Below the pieces are notes generated by a model. It did not search any database, was not told the origin of the DNA, and was given only the letters and a program-made list of their open reading frames with translations. DNA of 64,000 bases, taken from Ricinus communis (Eukaryota; Streptophyta; Magnoliopsida; Malpighiales; Euphorbiaceae). Position numbers and translations under genes: made by a program. Positions 10,881-23,159 of the stretch are shown piece by piece (position 1 is the first letter of the stretch; the number at the start of each line of letters is the position of its first letter). The stretch covers positions 18,154,429 to 18,218,428 of the forward strand of contig NC_063264.1 in the NCBI RefSeq assembly GCF_019578655.1. The letters are read 5' to 3'.

Positions 10881-11830
10881 GCTTTAACATGTGCCACTGC
10901 ATTTCCCCTTCACATCCCAAGACAGGTATCTTCGCGTAGTGGGTTCTTGTAATGGCCTGGTATGATTGTACGATAGACATGTTTTACATGACAAGTATGG
11001 ATATAATATCGTTCTCTGGAATCCCTCTCTTGGAAAATCCTTTACAGGTCCCCAACCTAATTTCACCTCGACACCCTTCCATGGCTACTGCAGTGATATG
11101 CTCGGTTTCAGCTTCGATTCTTGCACCAATGACTACAAGCTGTTCAGGATAATGCAGCTTCAGTTTGTCTCTGGCGACAGACTAGAATTTCAGAGTAAGG
11201 CTGAACTTTTACTCACTGGCCGCAAATTCTTGGAAGATAATCACTGATCTTGCACCCATCACATATAGGATGAAGGACGGAGTTGTTCCAGTTTATGTGA
11301 ACAATGCATTCCATTGGATTATGAGTTATCGGATGGAGGGTGTTGGAGTTAGGAGTTTGATTCTGGTATTTGATGTTAAAGATGAGGTGTTTCGTGAAAT
11401 TATATTGCCAGAAAGTTTGGTAAACGCTATTGAAACTGAAGTTGATGTTAAGAGGTTTGGGGACTCTTCAATTGCAGTTATTTTCAGCAGTGTGCCTCGT
11501 GAATTTCATAACTCTCAGATATGGGTGATGAAAGAGTATGGTGTGATAGAATCATGGGTGGAGTATGCAAAGGTTGGCAAACGAAGGAAAGGAAAGTCGA
11601 CTGTGCTGGGGTTTAGGAAGAATGGGCAACTGTTGGTGAAATTTTTTCGTGGGCAAATAGCTTTAATTAATCAAGAAAATCAATGCATTCAGAATATTGC
11701 ACTTCAGCATTTAGGTGCTCATGCTTTCGTTGATAACTACGTGGAGAGCCTTGTATTATTTGATAAAGGAAATGCTGTAGAGACTCGTCCCTCAGGGAAG
11801 CCAAAGCGACGCAGAATCAACAGGGAGTAG
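10881..11830 (+). pseudogene. F-box-associated (FBA) protein pseudogene 1, 5'-truncated
   Basis: Translation shows an FBA-type beta-propeller of plant F-box/kelch proteins: RYLRVVGSCNGLV near 10930-10974, then VLWNPSLGKSF, then NDYKLFRI, AELYSLAANSWK and LVFDVKDEVFREI. At least two frameshifts break it: one just after the CNGLV block (about 10972) and one near 11207, where an extra T takes the reading out of phase. The last part is open from 11270 to the TAG at 11828-11830 (186 residues, ending in a basic KPKRRRINRE tail). No F-box domain precedes it, so the gene is also truncated. Intact relatives are SCF ubiquitin-ligase substrate receptors. An upstream exon that I failed to see cannot be excluded, but the frameshifts argue for a dead copy. 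Confidence 0.75.
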
Positions 11831-12631
11831 AAGAGTTAGGTGCCTTCTCTGTTCTGTTTATTATTTTGCTGTAGATCTTTAGATAACTATTTATTTCTTA
11901 TTTGAAGATGATATTGATTTCTTGAATACTAATGCTTCCATATCATGTCAATATATTGTCAAAGTTGGTTTCAGTTTAACAGGTGTTATTAGCTTTTAAA
12001 TGCAGTCTAATTGTCTTTCCCTAGATTAGGATCAGGGATTCATGGCTGATGAATGTAGCCTATTTAGTATTTCACTATGGATACTTTACTAGCAGTCTGC
12101 TTTATGTCTTTTCAAAATTTAGAAACTGTGAATTTGCTAGAAAGAGACCAGGGTTGTTAGGCATAGATATTGTATTCTGCAAGTGATGCAAATGAACAAA
12201 ATTATAGTGAGTGTAAAACATATATTGAAAGGTCGCAAACGATTGAGTCAGAAAAAAACATACAGTTGAAATCTCTGGTTTTGTTTTAACTGGAAATATT
12301 GGTTATGGTCACTAATTGATCTATACCATGTGGCCTAATTTAAGACATGGTGTTAAAAGGAAAGATTTTATGGATTGTGCTCTTTTTCTTTATTTTCTAG
12401 GGTGTAGAAATTGTATCTTTCGTTTACTTTTTCTTATGAGGAAGGGACATATCTTTTTATGGTGCGCAGCAAGCATGGCGATTAACTGGGACCATTTACT
12501 TCCCAACAGCAGGTGCAAGTGTTTGTGACAATTAGAGAGCCTCAAAATTTAACCTTCTTTTCCAAATTTATGAGCTACTTTCATTTGTAGATTTCATTAG
12601 CAAAAAATAGTATAAACTGGAAGTTCGTTCT
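11831..12631. other. Intergenic, downstream flank of the F-box pseudogene
   Basis: No convincing gene. The 70-residue ORF at 12316-12528 has no recognisable motif. The sequence is of ordinary composition and probably holds the old 3'UTR of the F-box copy. Confidence 0.5.
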
Positions 12632-12640
12632 TCGAACTAG

Positions 12641-12845
12641 GGGTTAAATGCACCGCTGGTAACAAACCCTCGCACTTTTTTTCAAATGGTACCAAACCTT
12701 CAATTTATTTCTTTTTGGTACCACTCCTATTATTTTTGTATCTTCTGCTAGTACTAAAGAGAAATCTGGCACTTATTTGCTGATGTGGTTGCCGGATTTT
12801 GAATTGATAACACACCACTTGCCACATCTGTTGCTGACTCAACAA
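12641..12845 (+). repeat. Left terminal inverted repeat of the MULE
   Basis: About 200 bases match the reverse complement of 16641-16832 with scattered mismatches and a short indel near 12817-12828 (ACTTGCCACATC, present only here). Shared landmarks are CGCACTTTTTTTCAAAT, CCACTCCTATTATTT and GCCGGATTTTGAATTGATAA. Confidence 0.9.
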
Positions 12846-13886
12846 ATAGTTATCCAACTCAGCAATTAAAAACATCTAGTTTTTATTCCCAATTTATAAC
12901 CCTAAACCCCAAATAAATAACCCTAAATCAGGAAAATTTCCAAATTATGAAACTTAGTTTTTATTATATCGGTCGATTTACTTTCTGTAATAATCGATTC
13001 TGTAGCTTCCTTGTTCTTTATCGTGTCGTATTGGATTACAGTGTGTTTAGTGTTGGAGTTGAGCCACTGATTTATATGTGCATGGTGACTTCGTCTGTCG
13101 AACTGAAAGTGAAGCTTTGCCATAAACAACTGAAAGTGAAGCTTCATCTCTCGAACAAAAAGGAAATCCGAGCGCAAGTTTGGTTATGCTCTGTTATAGT
13201 AAGTTTTGAGGATACTGTCTTAGCTTACATTGATATATTTTGAGTTGTAATGAAGAACCTTCTTCTTGTACGTATTCTTCATTTGTCATTTTATTAACTT
13301 AAAAGTGGACAGTTGTGAATCTAACCTTACAACTGAGCTGCTGAATGAATACAATAATGGATTAATTTGCTAAATTCAAAGCTACAGAAAATGAAAGAAG
13401 AAAGAAGGAGCATGAAGTGCAGAATGGACCTGTCTAAGCTTAGCTGTTATGGTGTGGCTAGGATTGTTATTTTTAAGATATAGCTTTACTTAAAGATATA
13501 CTTTGGATACAGTAGTATTTACAACTATTGTTACTTATGTAATTTACTGATGAATGAATGAAATGATAAATGAGTATTTGGTTTTTACAGTAGTTAATTA
13601 ATATTGCTTCATTTGAATGTTACTGTTATGATAAATATGCACAGACATGTCCTATATAGAGCAGTCCTCACAACAGACAAATTGAGTGAAAATAATTGTA
13701 CTCTGTTGATTACTTTAAATAATAAAATGTTTAAACAAAAGTAAATGGATGTGGAAATTCTGTCCACATGAACCCTACACCCAAGGCTGTCAAAAGCCAT
13801 TACAAAAAATGAAATTCTGTCAAAGAACCACATGTTAGGTCCACACATATATTAACATATTAACAACACAACAACTAAAATAAACA

Positions 13887-14150
13887 TTATTTTTTAGGGT
13901 TTCCAATTATAATTCCTTTGTTCTTTGCATTTCCTGGAGGCACCCAAGCTCTCTTCTTTGTTGAAACACTTCCATCAATCTTCTGTTTTCTTTTGTCTTG
14001 TTTTGTTATTGTGGTAACTCCTTCAGCCCCAAGATCTTTGCTCAACAACCCTCGAGGTTTGAAAGTCTTTTTTTCCTTAGCTTCAGTTCCTCCTTTCTGT
14101 GTTTCTGAAAGTCTTCCAATGGCCAGATCTGGTGGCAGCTCGCTCAACAA
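13887..14150 (-). pseudogene. Possible C-terminal basic tail of the MULE transposase
   Basis: An open stretch of 87 residues, rich in lysine and arginine (for example KQDKRKQKIDG and STKKRAWVPPG), on the same strand as the transposase and downstream of it. MULE transposases often end in such low-complexity basic tails after the zinc knuckle, so this may be the surviving 3' end of the gene. No zinc knuckle is visible here. Between it and the catalytic fragment (14151-14673) there is only repeat-rich sequence, implying loss of the middle of the gene. The assignment is inference. Confidence 0.4.
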
Positions 14151-14534
14151 ATCATTAATGCTTTTACTCTTCTTGCTGGTAGGTTTTGAAGGTGATGTAG
14201 TAGAGTGAACTGCAGGTTTTTCTGATTCTTTTGTTGATGGTGTTACATTGAATAACTATATAATAAAGTCTCAAGTTAGTAAACAGTTGACATTAATGAA
14301 TAAATATTATAGGTGACATATTACTTACCTATGGCAATGGTATTAGCAGTGACAAATTATCAAATGTTGAAGTTGTCCCTAAAGGAGCTGTGTCTGTAGG
14401 AGCTACATTATCAGGTTGGTCATCTACATTATGTGCAGCAGTAGTTGCAGAATTTGATTCCTTTTCCTTTTGCTGTTTATTTGTCTTCCTTTTCACCTAT
14501 AATAAGAAAGAAAGAAATTGAAGGGGTATTATAT

Positions 14535-14674
14535 ACCAATTGGATATAAGTAACCAATGTTTGGTATCAATTAAATATAAGTTACCAATGTTTGGTACCA
14601 ATTGGATATAAGTTACCAATGTTTGGTACCAATTGAATATAAAAGAAGACAGTTTGGTACCAATTGGGTATACT
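14535..14674. repeat. 31-bp tandem repeats inside the MULE
   Basis: About four head-to-tail copies of a 31-base unit containing TACCAATGTTTGGTACCAATT and GGATATAAGT, with anchors near 14553, 14584 and 14615 and a partial final copy near 14652. The unit also holds the inverted pair GGTACC/CCAATTGG. The array sits next to the break in the transposase. Confidence 0.85.
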
Positions 14675-16130
14675 TACAGGCATAAGTAAATGAGAAGAAT
14701 GGCATACTTACAGGCAGTTTTTCCTTGTTTTCTTTTTGCACAACACGTCATTGCAATTGGGTAGATGCAGTCATTTGCATCTAAACCAACAGCTGTGAGA
14801 AGCTGTCCTCCAAATACTCCTTTCAGCCAACAGCCATCCAAAGATATGAAAGGCCTACAAAACTTAAATCCTTCCCTCAATGCAGCAAAGCACACATACA
14901 TGCTGTTAAAAACACCTTCATTCAAACCAAAAACTATTATGCTTCCTGGATTACTTCTCAAGAGTTTTAGCTTGTAATCATAAAGGCTAGAAAGTTGTTT
15001 TGTCTTATCACTATTGATAAATGTCAAAGCAGCATTTCTTGCTCTCCATGCTTTCAATCTGGACACTTCAACACCACAATCTTCTTTTACAACTTGTATG
15101 ATCTCTTGAATTGCCCAACTGGGATCAGCTCTGAACTTTTCAACATATTGTTCAGCTATCCAATTGGCATTAACATGCCTATTCTATGCCTCTCTTGAAC
15201 AGTTGTGGATGAAATTGGCTGACTTTATCTGCACTGTTTGTTTGTCTGAGTTCAGCAGGTAGGCCCAAATGAAAAACTAGCATCCTTTCTTACATTTTGC
15301 CTTGCATTTCTGCCTTGTATTTGACCCAAATATAACCTAGTTTCTGCTTTTGATTGATGAGCTCTTCACAACATCCTTGAATTGTTTGAAGGAACTGAAG
15401 AGCATTCCAATCTTGAACCAGGGATTTGCCATGTCAGTCTCCTCATTAAACACAGGCCATCTCTGCTTTCTTGAATCTGCATCGCTGTGTTCAGATGAGG
15501 AGCATGACACCGGCTCATCTAATGGACCATAAACTGTTGCATCTATTTCTTCAGAAAACTCCTCAGCAGGTTGCCTAGCACTTCTAGAACCAGATGGTTT
15601 GTCCCTCTCAAGCTCCTTATCAACAAACTCATCAAACATGGCATCATCATCAGCATCTTCATCCCTCAAGTCATAATCAAAGTCCACAAACTCATTGTCC
15701 TCTGAATCTGCATCACTATCCTTACAGCTGTCATCATCCTTATTTTCATGCCTCCTCCCGCCACTCTCGCCCCGACACTTTGACTTCTTCTCCAAACTTC
15801 TTCCCGACTTTTTCTTTTATTTCCTACTTATTCCTACTAAATATATGCATTAATTTAGAACCCTCCACAGCCATTGCCATTTCTAAAGCATCCTTATCAG
15901 TTTCAAGGCTTCTCAACCCATCACTTATACTCTTTGTAGGATCCTTCCACATAATCTGCTTTGTTTCAGGATTCAGTCCTAGCTCTCTAGCCATTGAATC
16001 AATTTTTATCCTGGATATCTTATCTAAACTACAAAAATCCACAGCTCCTATATCTCATAGCTTAGGTTCACCTCTAACATCAACTCCATAATCATGCCAA
16101 TACAAAGTGAAGTATTCGGAATTAGCCACT
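14674..16130 (-). pseudogene. MuDR-type transposase, truncated and interrupted
   Basis: Reading from 16130 down: a PB1-like N-terminal segment (WHDYGVDVRGEPK, then LGLNPETKQIMW and SDGLRSLETDKDALEMA), broken by a TGA near 16056. Then comes an acidic linker (15337-15795, KDSDADSEDNEFVDFD) leading into the Mutator DNA-binding domain (NPWFKIGMLFSSFKQFKDVV), more stops, and WIAEQYVEKF. Last is the start of the MULE catalytic domain with GFKFCRPFISLDGCWLKG and GGQLLTAVGLDAND (near 14760-14850), holding the first catalytic Asp. After IYPIA the similarity ends; the second Asp and the Glu of the DDE triad are missing. The protein cannot be active. Family knowledge supplies the domain names; the order and breaks are seen directly. 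Confidence 0.88.
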
Positions 16131-16640
16131 GTAAAATAAATTAATTAAACAAATGTGAAACAACCACACACAAGCAGTGTTTATAAACAAACATCATCAA
16201 CATTCTTTGCATTTTTAAAAAGGAATTAGGGAAAACCCTAGCCCCTGTATTGTTAACTTCCAAATAAATGCACCATGCATTATTCAATGAAAGATGCAAA
16301 ATAGCTTTCAGTAACCACAGAATAACTATCGGTTCGCTTGTACTTACGATATAGTGGTGGATCTTCGGCTTTCTCCCTTACTCGCCAGTCGAGTGTCATT
16401 GATTGTTCTACAATGTCGCAATGTCCAGGTACGAAGAAGAAGGTCAGAGACGAGAAACGAGAGATTCAGAGATTGTTGACAATAGAGGTGGAAGTCGAGC
16501 GGTTTGCGTTGATTTTTGAGGTTTGGTACCAACGGTTACTTTTGAGTTAGCTTAGAGGAAGAAATCAATTTCATTATAATTTCTCTCAATTTTTTAGCTC
16601 AAATTTAAGGTAATTAGTTAATTGCTGACTAGTATTAAGT

Positions 16641-16832
16641 TATTGAGTTAGCAACAGGTGTGTTATCAATTCAAAATCCGGCAGCCACATCAGCAAATAA
16701 GTGTCGGATTCCTCTTTGGTACTGGCGGAAGATACATAAATAATAGGAGTGGTGCCAAAAAGAAACAAATTGAAGGTTTGGTACTATTTGAAAAAAAGTG
16801 CGAAAGTTTGATACCAGCAGTGCAATTAACCC
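16641..16832 (-). repeat. Right terminal inverted repeat of the MULE
   Basis: Reverse complement of the left repeat at 12641-12845, about 190 bases, with scattered substitutions and lacking the 12-base ACTTGCCACATC block of the left copy. It is followed directly by the second TCGAACTAG target copy. Confidence 0.9.
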
Positions 16833-16841
16833 TCGAACTAG

Positions 16842-18495
16842 GTTAGTTTGGATGTGTGAGTGGGAATGCCAGTGTCTTATGTTTAGCTTGCACAAAAAAA
16901 TTTGGATCCCTTGTAACCATTCGTTCTTGGGTAAGCCATTTTCCTGAGTAGGAACCTTCCAATTTAAAGAGGGAGGATGGGTTGGGGTTGGAGGATGAGT
17001 GGGGGTTATTGGGGGAAATCTGGCTTTCTCAAACGCTTGGAATGTGAGACAAATTTCTTGAGCAATAATGTCCCATCCATATAACAAGACAGACGACAGT
17101 AACCTTTGTAATGATTGTACACAATTATAGACATGTTTTTTTTTTTCTCTTTTCAAACATTCAATTGATGATCTCATGCATAATATACATGCATGATATA
17201 CCTTAAGGTTGTTGGAAAGTCTGACAGACGCCCATTCACATGTTTTTGTTTTTTCAACTAAAAGCTGCGAATATAGAAGTTTGAGTAGAGGGTTCTTGCA
17301 TATGCGGGCATGATTCAAACTTCTAAGACAATTATTTCCTTATGGCCTCGCACCCATGCTTATGAATGGACCAAACAAGATTTCAATTTATAACGTTGGA
17401 TGTAAACTTCTTTTTCAATCTGTCAAAAAAATGTAGTTAGTATATGCTTGCTCGTGTTAGAGCGAGGGGGAAAAAACCCTGATAGCATCTCTGAGTGAGG
17501 ACTTTACGAAGGGGCTGATATCTGAAATACAAGTAGAAAGAAAAATTCATTTGGATTTATGCCAATTGTTGTAAGATTTGCTGAAACATGACCAAGATGA
17601 TGTACAAATATTATCGCTTGCAAATGGATTTATGTTAAATTGTTTAAGTGAGCATTGATAGATAATGCAACTTTTCAGTTCAGGTAGAATGAATTTATTA
17701 GTTGAAGCTTGTCTCTACCTCTGCTATCATGTTCAGGAACTTGGATAATTTTGCCCATAATGCAATGGTGCAGGTGTTAGTATTGCTGGGCTTGCCAATA
17801 GTTATATGATAATTAGAAAGCTAGAAATGTTTGTATTTTATGGTCAACTCTCTATCAATAAATATCTCATAATAAACAGATTATGTGTTTCTCCAGGATC
17901 ATAAGGTTCCTGAAGCATCTTGAAAGCAGCATCAGAGGATGAAGAATTTACGCTACCAGATCATAGGATCAAAAGCATTTCTTGGTACTTTATTTTGTTT
18001 TGGTACAACGAAGTCTGCATTTGCTACAACTGAATATAACTATATTAATAGTAGAGGGATTATAGATGCTATGAAAAATGTTGACCTGTTTGTTATTATG
18101 CTGAAATCATGCATGCAGTTTCAAGATTTTTATATTTGCTTTAAATTAATTGTATGAATTTTTAAAGGTTTTCTTTTTTTTGTCTATAATCTAAATGCAT
18201 TGGAAGTATCTGTCTGTTTCTGAACTCTGAAAATCACCACCAGTTCCTGAAAACATTATATGACGAAAGCTTCCCATGGCGAAGGTGCTACCCAGGGTAG
18301 ATATTTATTTATGTTCCTTAGACATGGCAGGTTCCTGCAGCAGCCTAATCCTGTGTCTTTTCAGATGTCATGATGGCATTGCTTGTTGCATGCTTGCTGT
18401 AGGACCTCATACCCCATTTTAAGTATATTAACTTAATAAGCTTTGAAGGAATTTGTGAAATTGGCAGTTGTATTGATCATTTGACCGCCTGTAAT
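16842..18495. other. Intergenic between the MULE and F-box pseudogene 2
   Basis: No gene recognised. The 215-residue minus ORF at 16671-17318 overlaps the MULE end and shows no family motif. The rest is ordinary non-coding sequence. Confidence 0.5.
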
Positions 18496-18499
18496 TGAT

Positions 18500-19065
18500 T
18501 CTTGCAAAGGTAGCAAATGGAGAGTACATATGGAAACTTTGTAATCCTATTAGGTCCTGAATATAATGGAAACTTTCTCTATATCGAAGTCCCTGATTTT
18601 GATCCTTTAATCAATGACTACAAGATCTTGAACATATTGGTTCAATACCCTATGGGAATTCTGATATTGAACAAAAACCTAAGGTTATGGCTGAGCTCTA
18701 TTCTCTTACTGCACATTCTTGGAAAAATATTAGTGATATTGCACCCCCAGCATTTGCTAAACCATTGTCAGGTTCCACCTTTTGTGAATGGTGCATTGCA
18801 ATTCCTATGATCAGAAGAATCAGGATGAGCAAAGGACTTTAGTACTGGCGTTTGATTTGAAAGATGAAGTATTTCATGAAATTATGTTGCCGGAATGTTT
18901 GGATAAAGAACATGCACATTTTACATTGTATATAATGGCATTTGAGGAGTCGACAATTGTTGTTAAATTTACAGATGGTGCTTCTCAAAGTCATATAATG
19001 GGTGATGAAGAAGTACGGTGTGGTGCTATTGGAATTTGGCAAGGAACTAAGTAAACTATTGAAGG
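18500..19065 (+). pseudogene. F-box-associated protein pseudogene 2
   Basis: A second FBA-type fragment, paralogous to the one at 10881-11830. Readable blocks, scattered over different frames, are DPLINDYKILNI, AELYSLTAHSWKNISDIAPP and LVLAFDLKDEVFHEIMLPE; the matching blocks in copy 1 are NDYKLFRI, AELYSLAANSWKIITDLAP and LVFDVKDEVFREIILPE. Several frameshifts and an early stop separate them, and no F-box or complete propeller is left. The pair probably arose by tandem duplication of an F-box gene, later separated by the MULE. Function is lost. Confidence 0.7.
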
Positions 19066-19286
19066 GACGGGTACTGTACTGAGTATAGAAATCAAAATAC
19101 ATACGCACACAAAGAGTACGCAAGATGTGTGTGGTATATACGATAACCCGGTCTGTACCAGATTTCTGCATTGTCAGTTCCACATCGATTCCCCCAAGCA
19201 TCTTCGCATCCTTGCTATACAACTTCGAACTCAATTTCAGCGACTTGTGATGGTGTAATCTCTCATTCTGATTAATTGCACTTAAT

Positions 19287-22200
19287 CTACTCCTGCTAAG
19301 GAAAAGAGAAATAAGAGATTGAGAAACTCAAAGCATATCAGAACTTGTTAAGTGCAGGTATTTGTGCTTCTATAATTATGGCAGAAAGAAAAAAGTTTAT
19401 TTTATGTACCTCAGCAGGACTTTTCGACAAAGAACTGGAAGTGGCTTCTGCTGGTGTCTCAGCTATTCTTGCTTCTGATTTCTCATTCGAGTATCTGATA
19501 AAGGGAGAAGATTACCATGTTAGAACCTAGCTGGAAAAAATTGAGATCAAGTGGAAGCATCAAGATGACTAAAGGAAAAACAAGATTAGTCTTTTTCCTG
19601 GATGTAGACCTCCGTTTTCTCCGAATTATATCCACACATTATTATTACATGCACGACAAATAACGTATTGACATGAAGATTCTAATGAATTCTTTGGCAG
19701 TGTCATTGCTGGGACCACCAGAAAAATTGCAGCCATTCAGCTCTAATATTTCCAAACCAGAATTTATTAGATAACAACAACAACAAATGAAAGCCAACTC
19801 AGCCCAAAGAAATCTTCAGATTTCCCTGGTTTGTCACTAACAAAATTAAAGATCACATGAACATTTGAACATTAGCAGGAAGACTTCAGTATACCCTGTC
19901 TTTTTTTTTTGGGAAAATAATATGCCTAAGTTGTTCATTAGCAAATATAAAATTATAATGGTGGAAAGGAAGAGAATGATTTCAGAAAAACCAAGTCAAC
20001 TTTTAGGCAATAATATTGGAGAAGAGCATTGCAAACTCTATTTTCAGTACTCAATACATAAAAATTCAGGAAAAGAAAATCCATTAATAATACTTACGTT
20101 GAGAGTATCGTCACCCAAATCAGTTCTACACAGTCCACCCAAAGAAGCCTTTGTTCTACTGGTACCACGCCGTATGTAATAAGATGAGCAAATGGCCAAA
20201 GCTTCCAACCTGCCTGCATAACACACATCAAAGAAAACAAAATTAAGCCAAGTTGTTGCCATGAAAAATTGAATATCAATGACTACTAAAAATTGTCGGT
20301 TTTTTCAAGATTCAAAATAATCCAATTGAAAATCACAACCTCAAGATCAAGAAAAAAATGCAGAATAAACATATCTCCTACACTTGACCATTTTGAACAA
20401 ACCAATTAACTAAACTGACAACAGTTCTCCACTATCTCATTACAGTAAAACTAGAAATTTTCTAGAACTGCAAAAAGCAGTTTGAGACGTTCATATAAAC
20501 CATATTAGCATTGAACTGGACAAATACTTGCACTAGCCAAGAAGTCTATTTATAACCACCAGACATTGGACATGTAAATGATGCATGGCACACACAACAT
20601 AGCAGGACCAAAACAAACTGCTGTGCACAAAGAAAAGGTTCTAACTAAATACAACTTTTTTACTTGAATAATAAAGTTGATACAATTTGGTTTCAAGCAA
20701 CTACTACAAATGCAGAAACAGAAGAATTAAGAACTAGTGATGTGTTTGCAGGTTGCAGTCTAAATAATGATCAAAGTTAACTCCACAGTTTAGCTGTAGA
20801 ATCATGGTGAAGAGAAGCAGAATTATGGAGAAGCTTCTCTTACTGTTAGCATTGGCCAGAATGTAGCCCTCAATTCACCAAAAATGCTAGCTGGGGATTC
20901 CAGTCGCAGGAATCCCAGTACTGTGAAATAAATGCTGTTCCAAGCTGCTGCCCATAAAGTTTGGTCGAAGGCCACTTTGACAGGAACTACCCACCAATCT
21001 TGAAATGGAAAAAGCTCCTACAAAACAGAGGAAATGGCTCTTTTAAACCATAGAAGTAACTTAACTACTCCAAGATTTGTTATTGTTATAACTGATTAAA
21101 TGCACATTAAAAGAAATAAAGTTTTGATAATCACCTCACACAACTGGTAATAATAATGTGAAAGGGAGCCATGTAACATAAAGCCAACGAGGCCTGATCT
21201 AAACATTCGTGTTCGGTCAAATTCAAAGAGTGGTTTACCTTCATAGCACTGTCAATGATCCAAAATAAATCAATATATAGAACAATTTACAGCAGGAAAA
21301 AGATGTAATCATAGTTGTCTCACTACATTTTCTAACCTGTGCAATCCAATCCCCTATAGAATAGACCACCCCACTGATCATCATTTTTGCTAGAACTGGG
21401 TTTGTCTTAAGAGCTTCCTCATAAGCACTCCAGTTATGTTGAGGTGCATATCTCAGTATTTCAAACAGGGTCCATCCCTAAGAGAAAAGCAAAAGAAATT
21501 AGACAAATGCTGGAAAATTCATTGACAGATCCAGATATTCAGCAATCCAACAGCAAATCAAAGACAATCAAGTATGTTCATTTTGCAATGCTAATAAAAC
21601 AACAATACTCCTGAATGAATGGATTCAATTCTCAAAGTATCAATTGCAAGTACATAAAAGATACTTTTAAACAAGCAACTATGAATTAATAGAGTCACTC
21701 TACCCAAGTGGCACCCATCAAGCAATAAGTCTTTAATCTTTCTTTATTGCATCAAAAAATTGTTCCTAGCACCTTCTTTCTCCCAATAAAACCTTCTACT
21801 TCCCTCAAATCAGCTCTCAACTGTATGATAATTATTGTCGTCTAGTAAAACTATATAATCATTTCCCCTCTTGTGCACAAAATCAGAATACAGACATTGT
21901 AACTAATCCTTTTTTATCAAGCTTGCTTCCAGTTGAACCTTTTTTTTCAATTAAAAGTAACATATCTCAACATGCCACTTTATAAAGCAAGTACTAATTT
22001 AAGCATCGATTGGAGGAACTTGTAACATTGAAAAACTAAGTAAGTACACAGAACTCTTCAAAGCGCATTTTCTGATTTCCTTGATTTTACTTCTTATATA
22101 CTACTTGATCAACTAAATGGCTATACTGGATAATAATATTTCAGAGCACCTGTTACAAAACAGAGATCTTCTTAACTCTCACTAGCTGCAAGTTCAAAAT

Positions 22201-23150
22201 CATGACATCCAATGAAAAATACAACAAATAGCTAACTCGACTACTCATTCATATGTCCTGAAATATTTACTAAAACAAGAAGGGAGAAGAAAAAAAGGGA
22301 AGTTCAGCTAATAAAACCACATAGTAACCGTATGCAGAAATATCAAAAAACTAGAACTGATATATAAAGCAACAGAATTTCATTGATTCAATACCAGTTG
22401 TATAGGGTGAAAAACTTTTAGATGAAAGAGTGATAAAATTGAGAAGCTTTTACATTATTGGAAACCAGAACGAACAAAAAGGAGTTGCATAGAACATCAC
22501 AGCAGCAACAATTATTTCTTAAGACATCAAGAAGCTAATTATGCAAATATAAAATAAAGAACCGCCAAATAACACCACAATATAAATAATTCACACACCA
22601 AATCCGTCGGTTACAACATAAAAAAACAAGATCAGTGTATGCTTACATGCCAGTAATCCTGATCAATCGTAAGCAACTTGGTGATGGCAAAAGAACCAGC
22701 AGCAAGAACAATCATAGCATTTAGGGTTCTATCAGCTAATCTATCCATTTCTAATTCTCTCTGTCTTCTTTCTTCATCATCACCAATACCGGAACTAGAA
22801 GAAGCAGAAGAGAACCCTTCAAAAGACAATTGTCCTTCGCTTGATCCAAATCCACTAACCTGAGTAGCCAACTGATCACTCCCTTCACTCTCTACTTGAC
22901 TCATAACCATCCCTTCTTGCTGGTCTACACTGTCTTCACTCTGTACTGGGATAACATCAAGCTCTTCTTGAACAACAGAGTTCAAAAGCCAGCTGCTTTC
23001 ACCTCTTTGTTGTTTGTTTCTTGAGAAAATTAAACTCTGAGTGAATTTCGAGCCGAGAAAATGAGAACTTGGCAGGATTTTTGATGTGGGTTTTTTGGAT
23101 TTTGATAGAGGAAGGAGACTATGAGGTGAAATGGCGTGAAGAGAAGCCAT
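19287..23150 (-). CDS. Mpv17/PMP22 family membrane protein, probably plastid-targeted
   Basis: Seven exons give about 379 residues: 23150-22647, 21477-21337, 21248-21135, 21017-20844, 20213-20098, 19494-19410 and 19292-19287. All junctions have GT and AG and the phases join. Residues 1 to about 60 are rich in Ser/Thr and basic residues with few acids, like a chloroplast transit peptide. An acidic, Ser-rich linker follows (SSASSSSGIGDDEER). From about residue 170 comes the Mpv17/PMP22 fold with its hallmarks: WSAYEEALKTNPVLAKM, YSIGDWIAQ, RMFRSGLVGFMLHGSLSHYYY, PVKVAFDQTLWAAAWN, FWPMLTAGWKLWPFAHLITY and VPVEQRLLWVDCVELIWVT, forming about four membrane spans. Members form or regulate small pores in organelle membranes; the substrate is unknown. 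The last exon encodes only Glu plus stop; if its intron is retained the protein instead ends about 23 residues later. The transit-peptide call is inference. Confidence 0.9.
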
Positions 23151-23159
23151 TCTTGTGGC

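Larger units (their letters stand above)
12641..16832 (-). mobile_element. Mutator-like element (MULE) with long TIRs and 9-bp target duplication
   Basis: A 4192-bp DNA transposon. The ends are inverted repeats: left starts GGGTTAAATGCACCGCTGG, right ends CAGTGCAATTAACCC. They are flanked by a perfect 9-bp direct repeat TCGAACTAG at 12632-12640 and 16833-16841, the target-duplication length typical of Mutator. Inside, the minus strand carries a degraded MuDR-type transposase. Because the transposase is broken by stops and lacks most of its catalytic core, the copy is non-autonomous. The clean target duplication suggests it moved with help from another element. Confidence 0.93.

Noticed and set aside
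15594..16091. 165-codon plus-strand ORF rich in His, Pro and Ser
   Set aside because: Antisense to the acidic linker and PB1 part of the MULE transposase; composition is explained by that.
16671..17318. 215-codon minus-strand ORF
   Set aside because: Crosses the MULE boundary and target duplication, so it cannot be an old gene; no recognisable domain.
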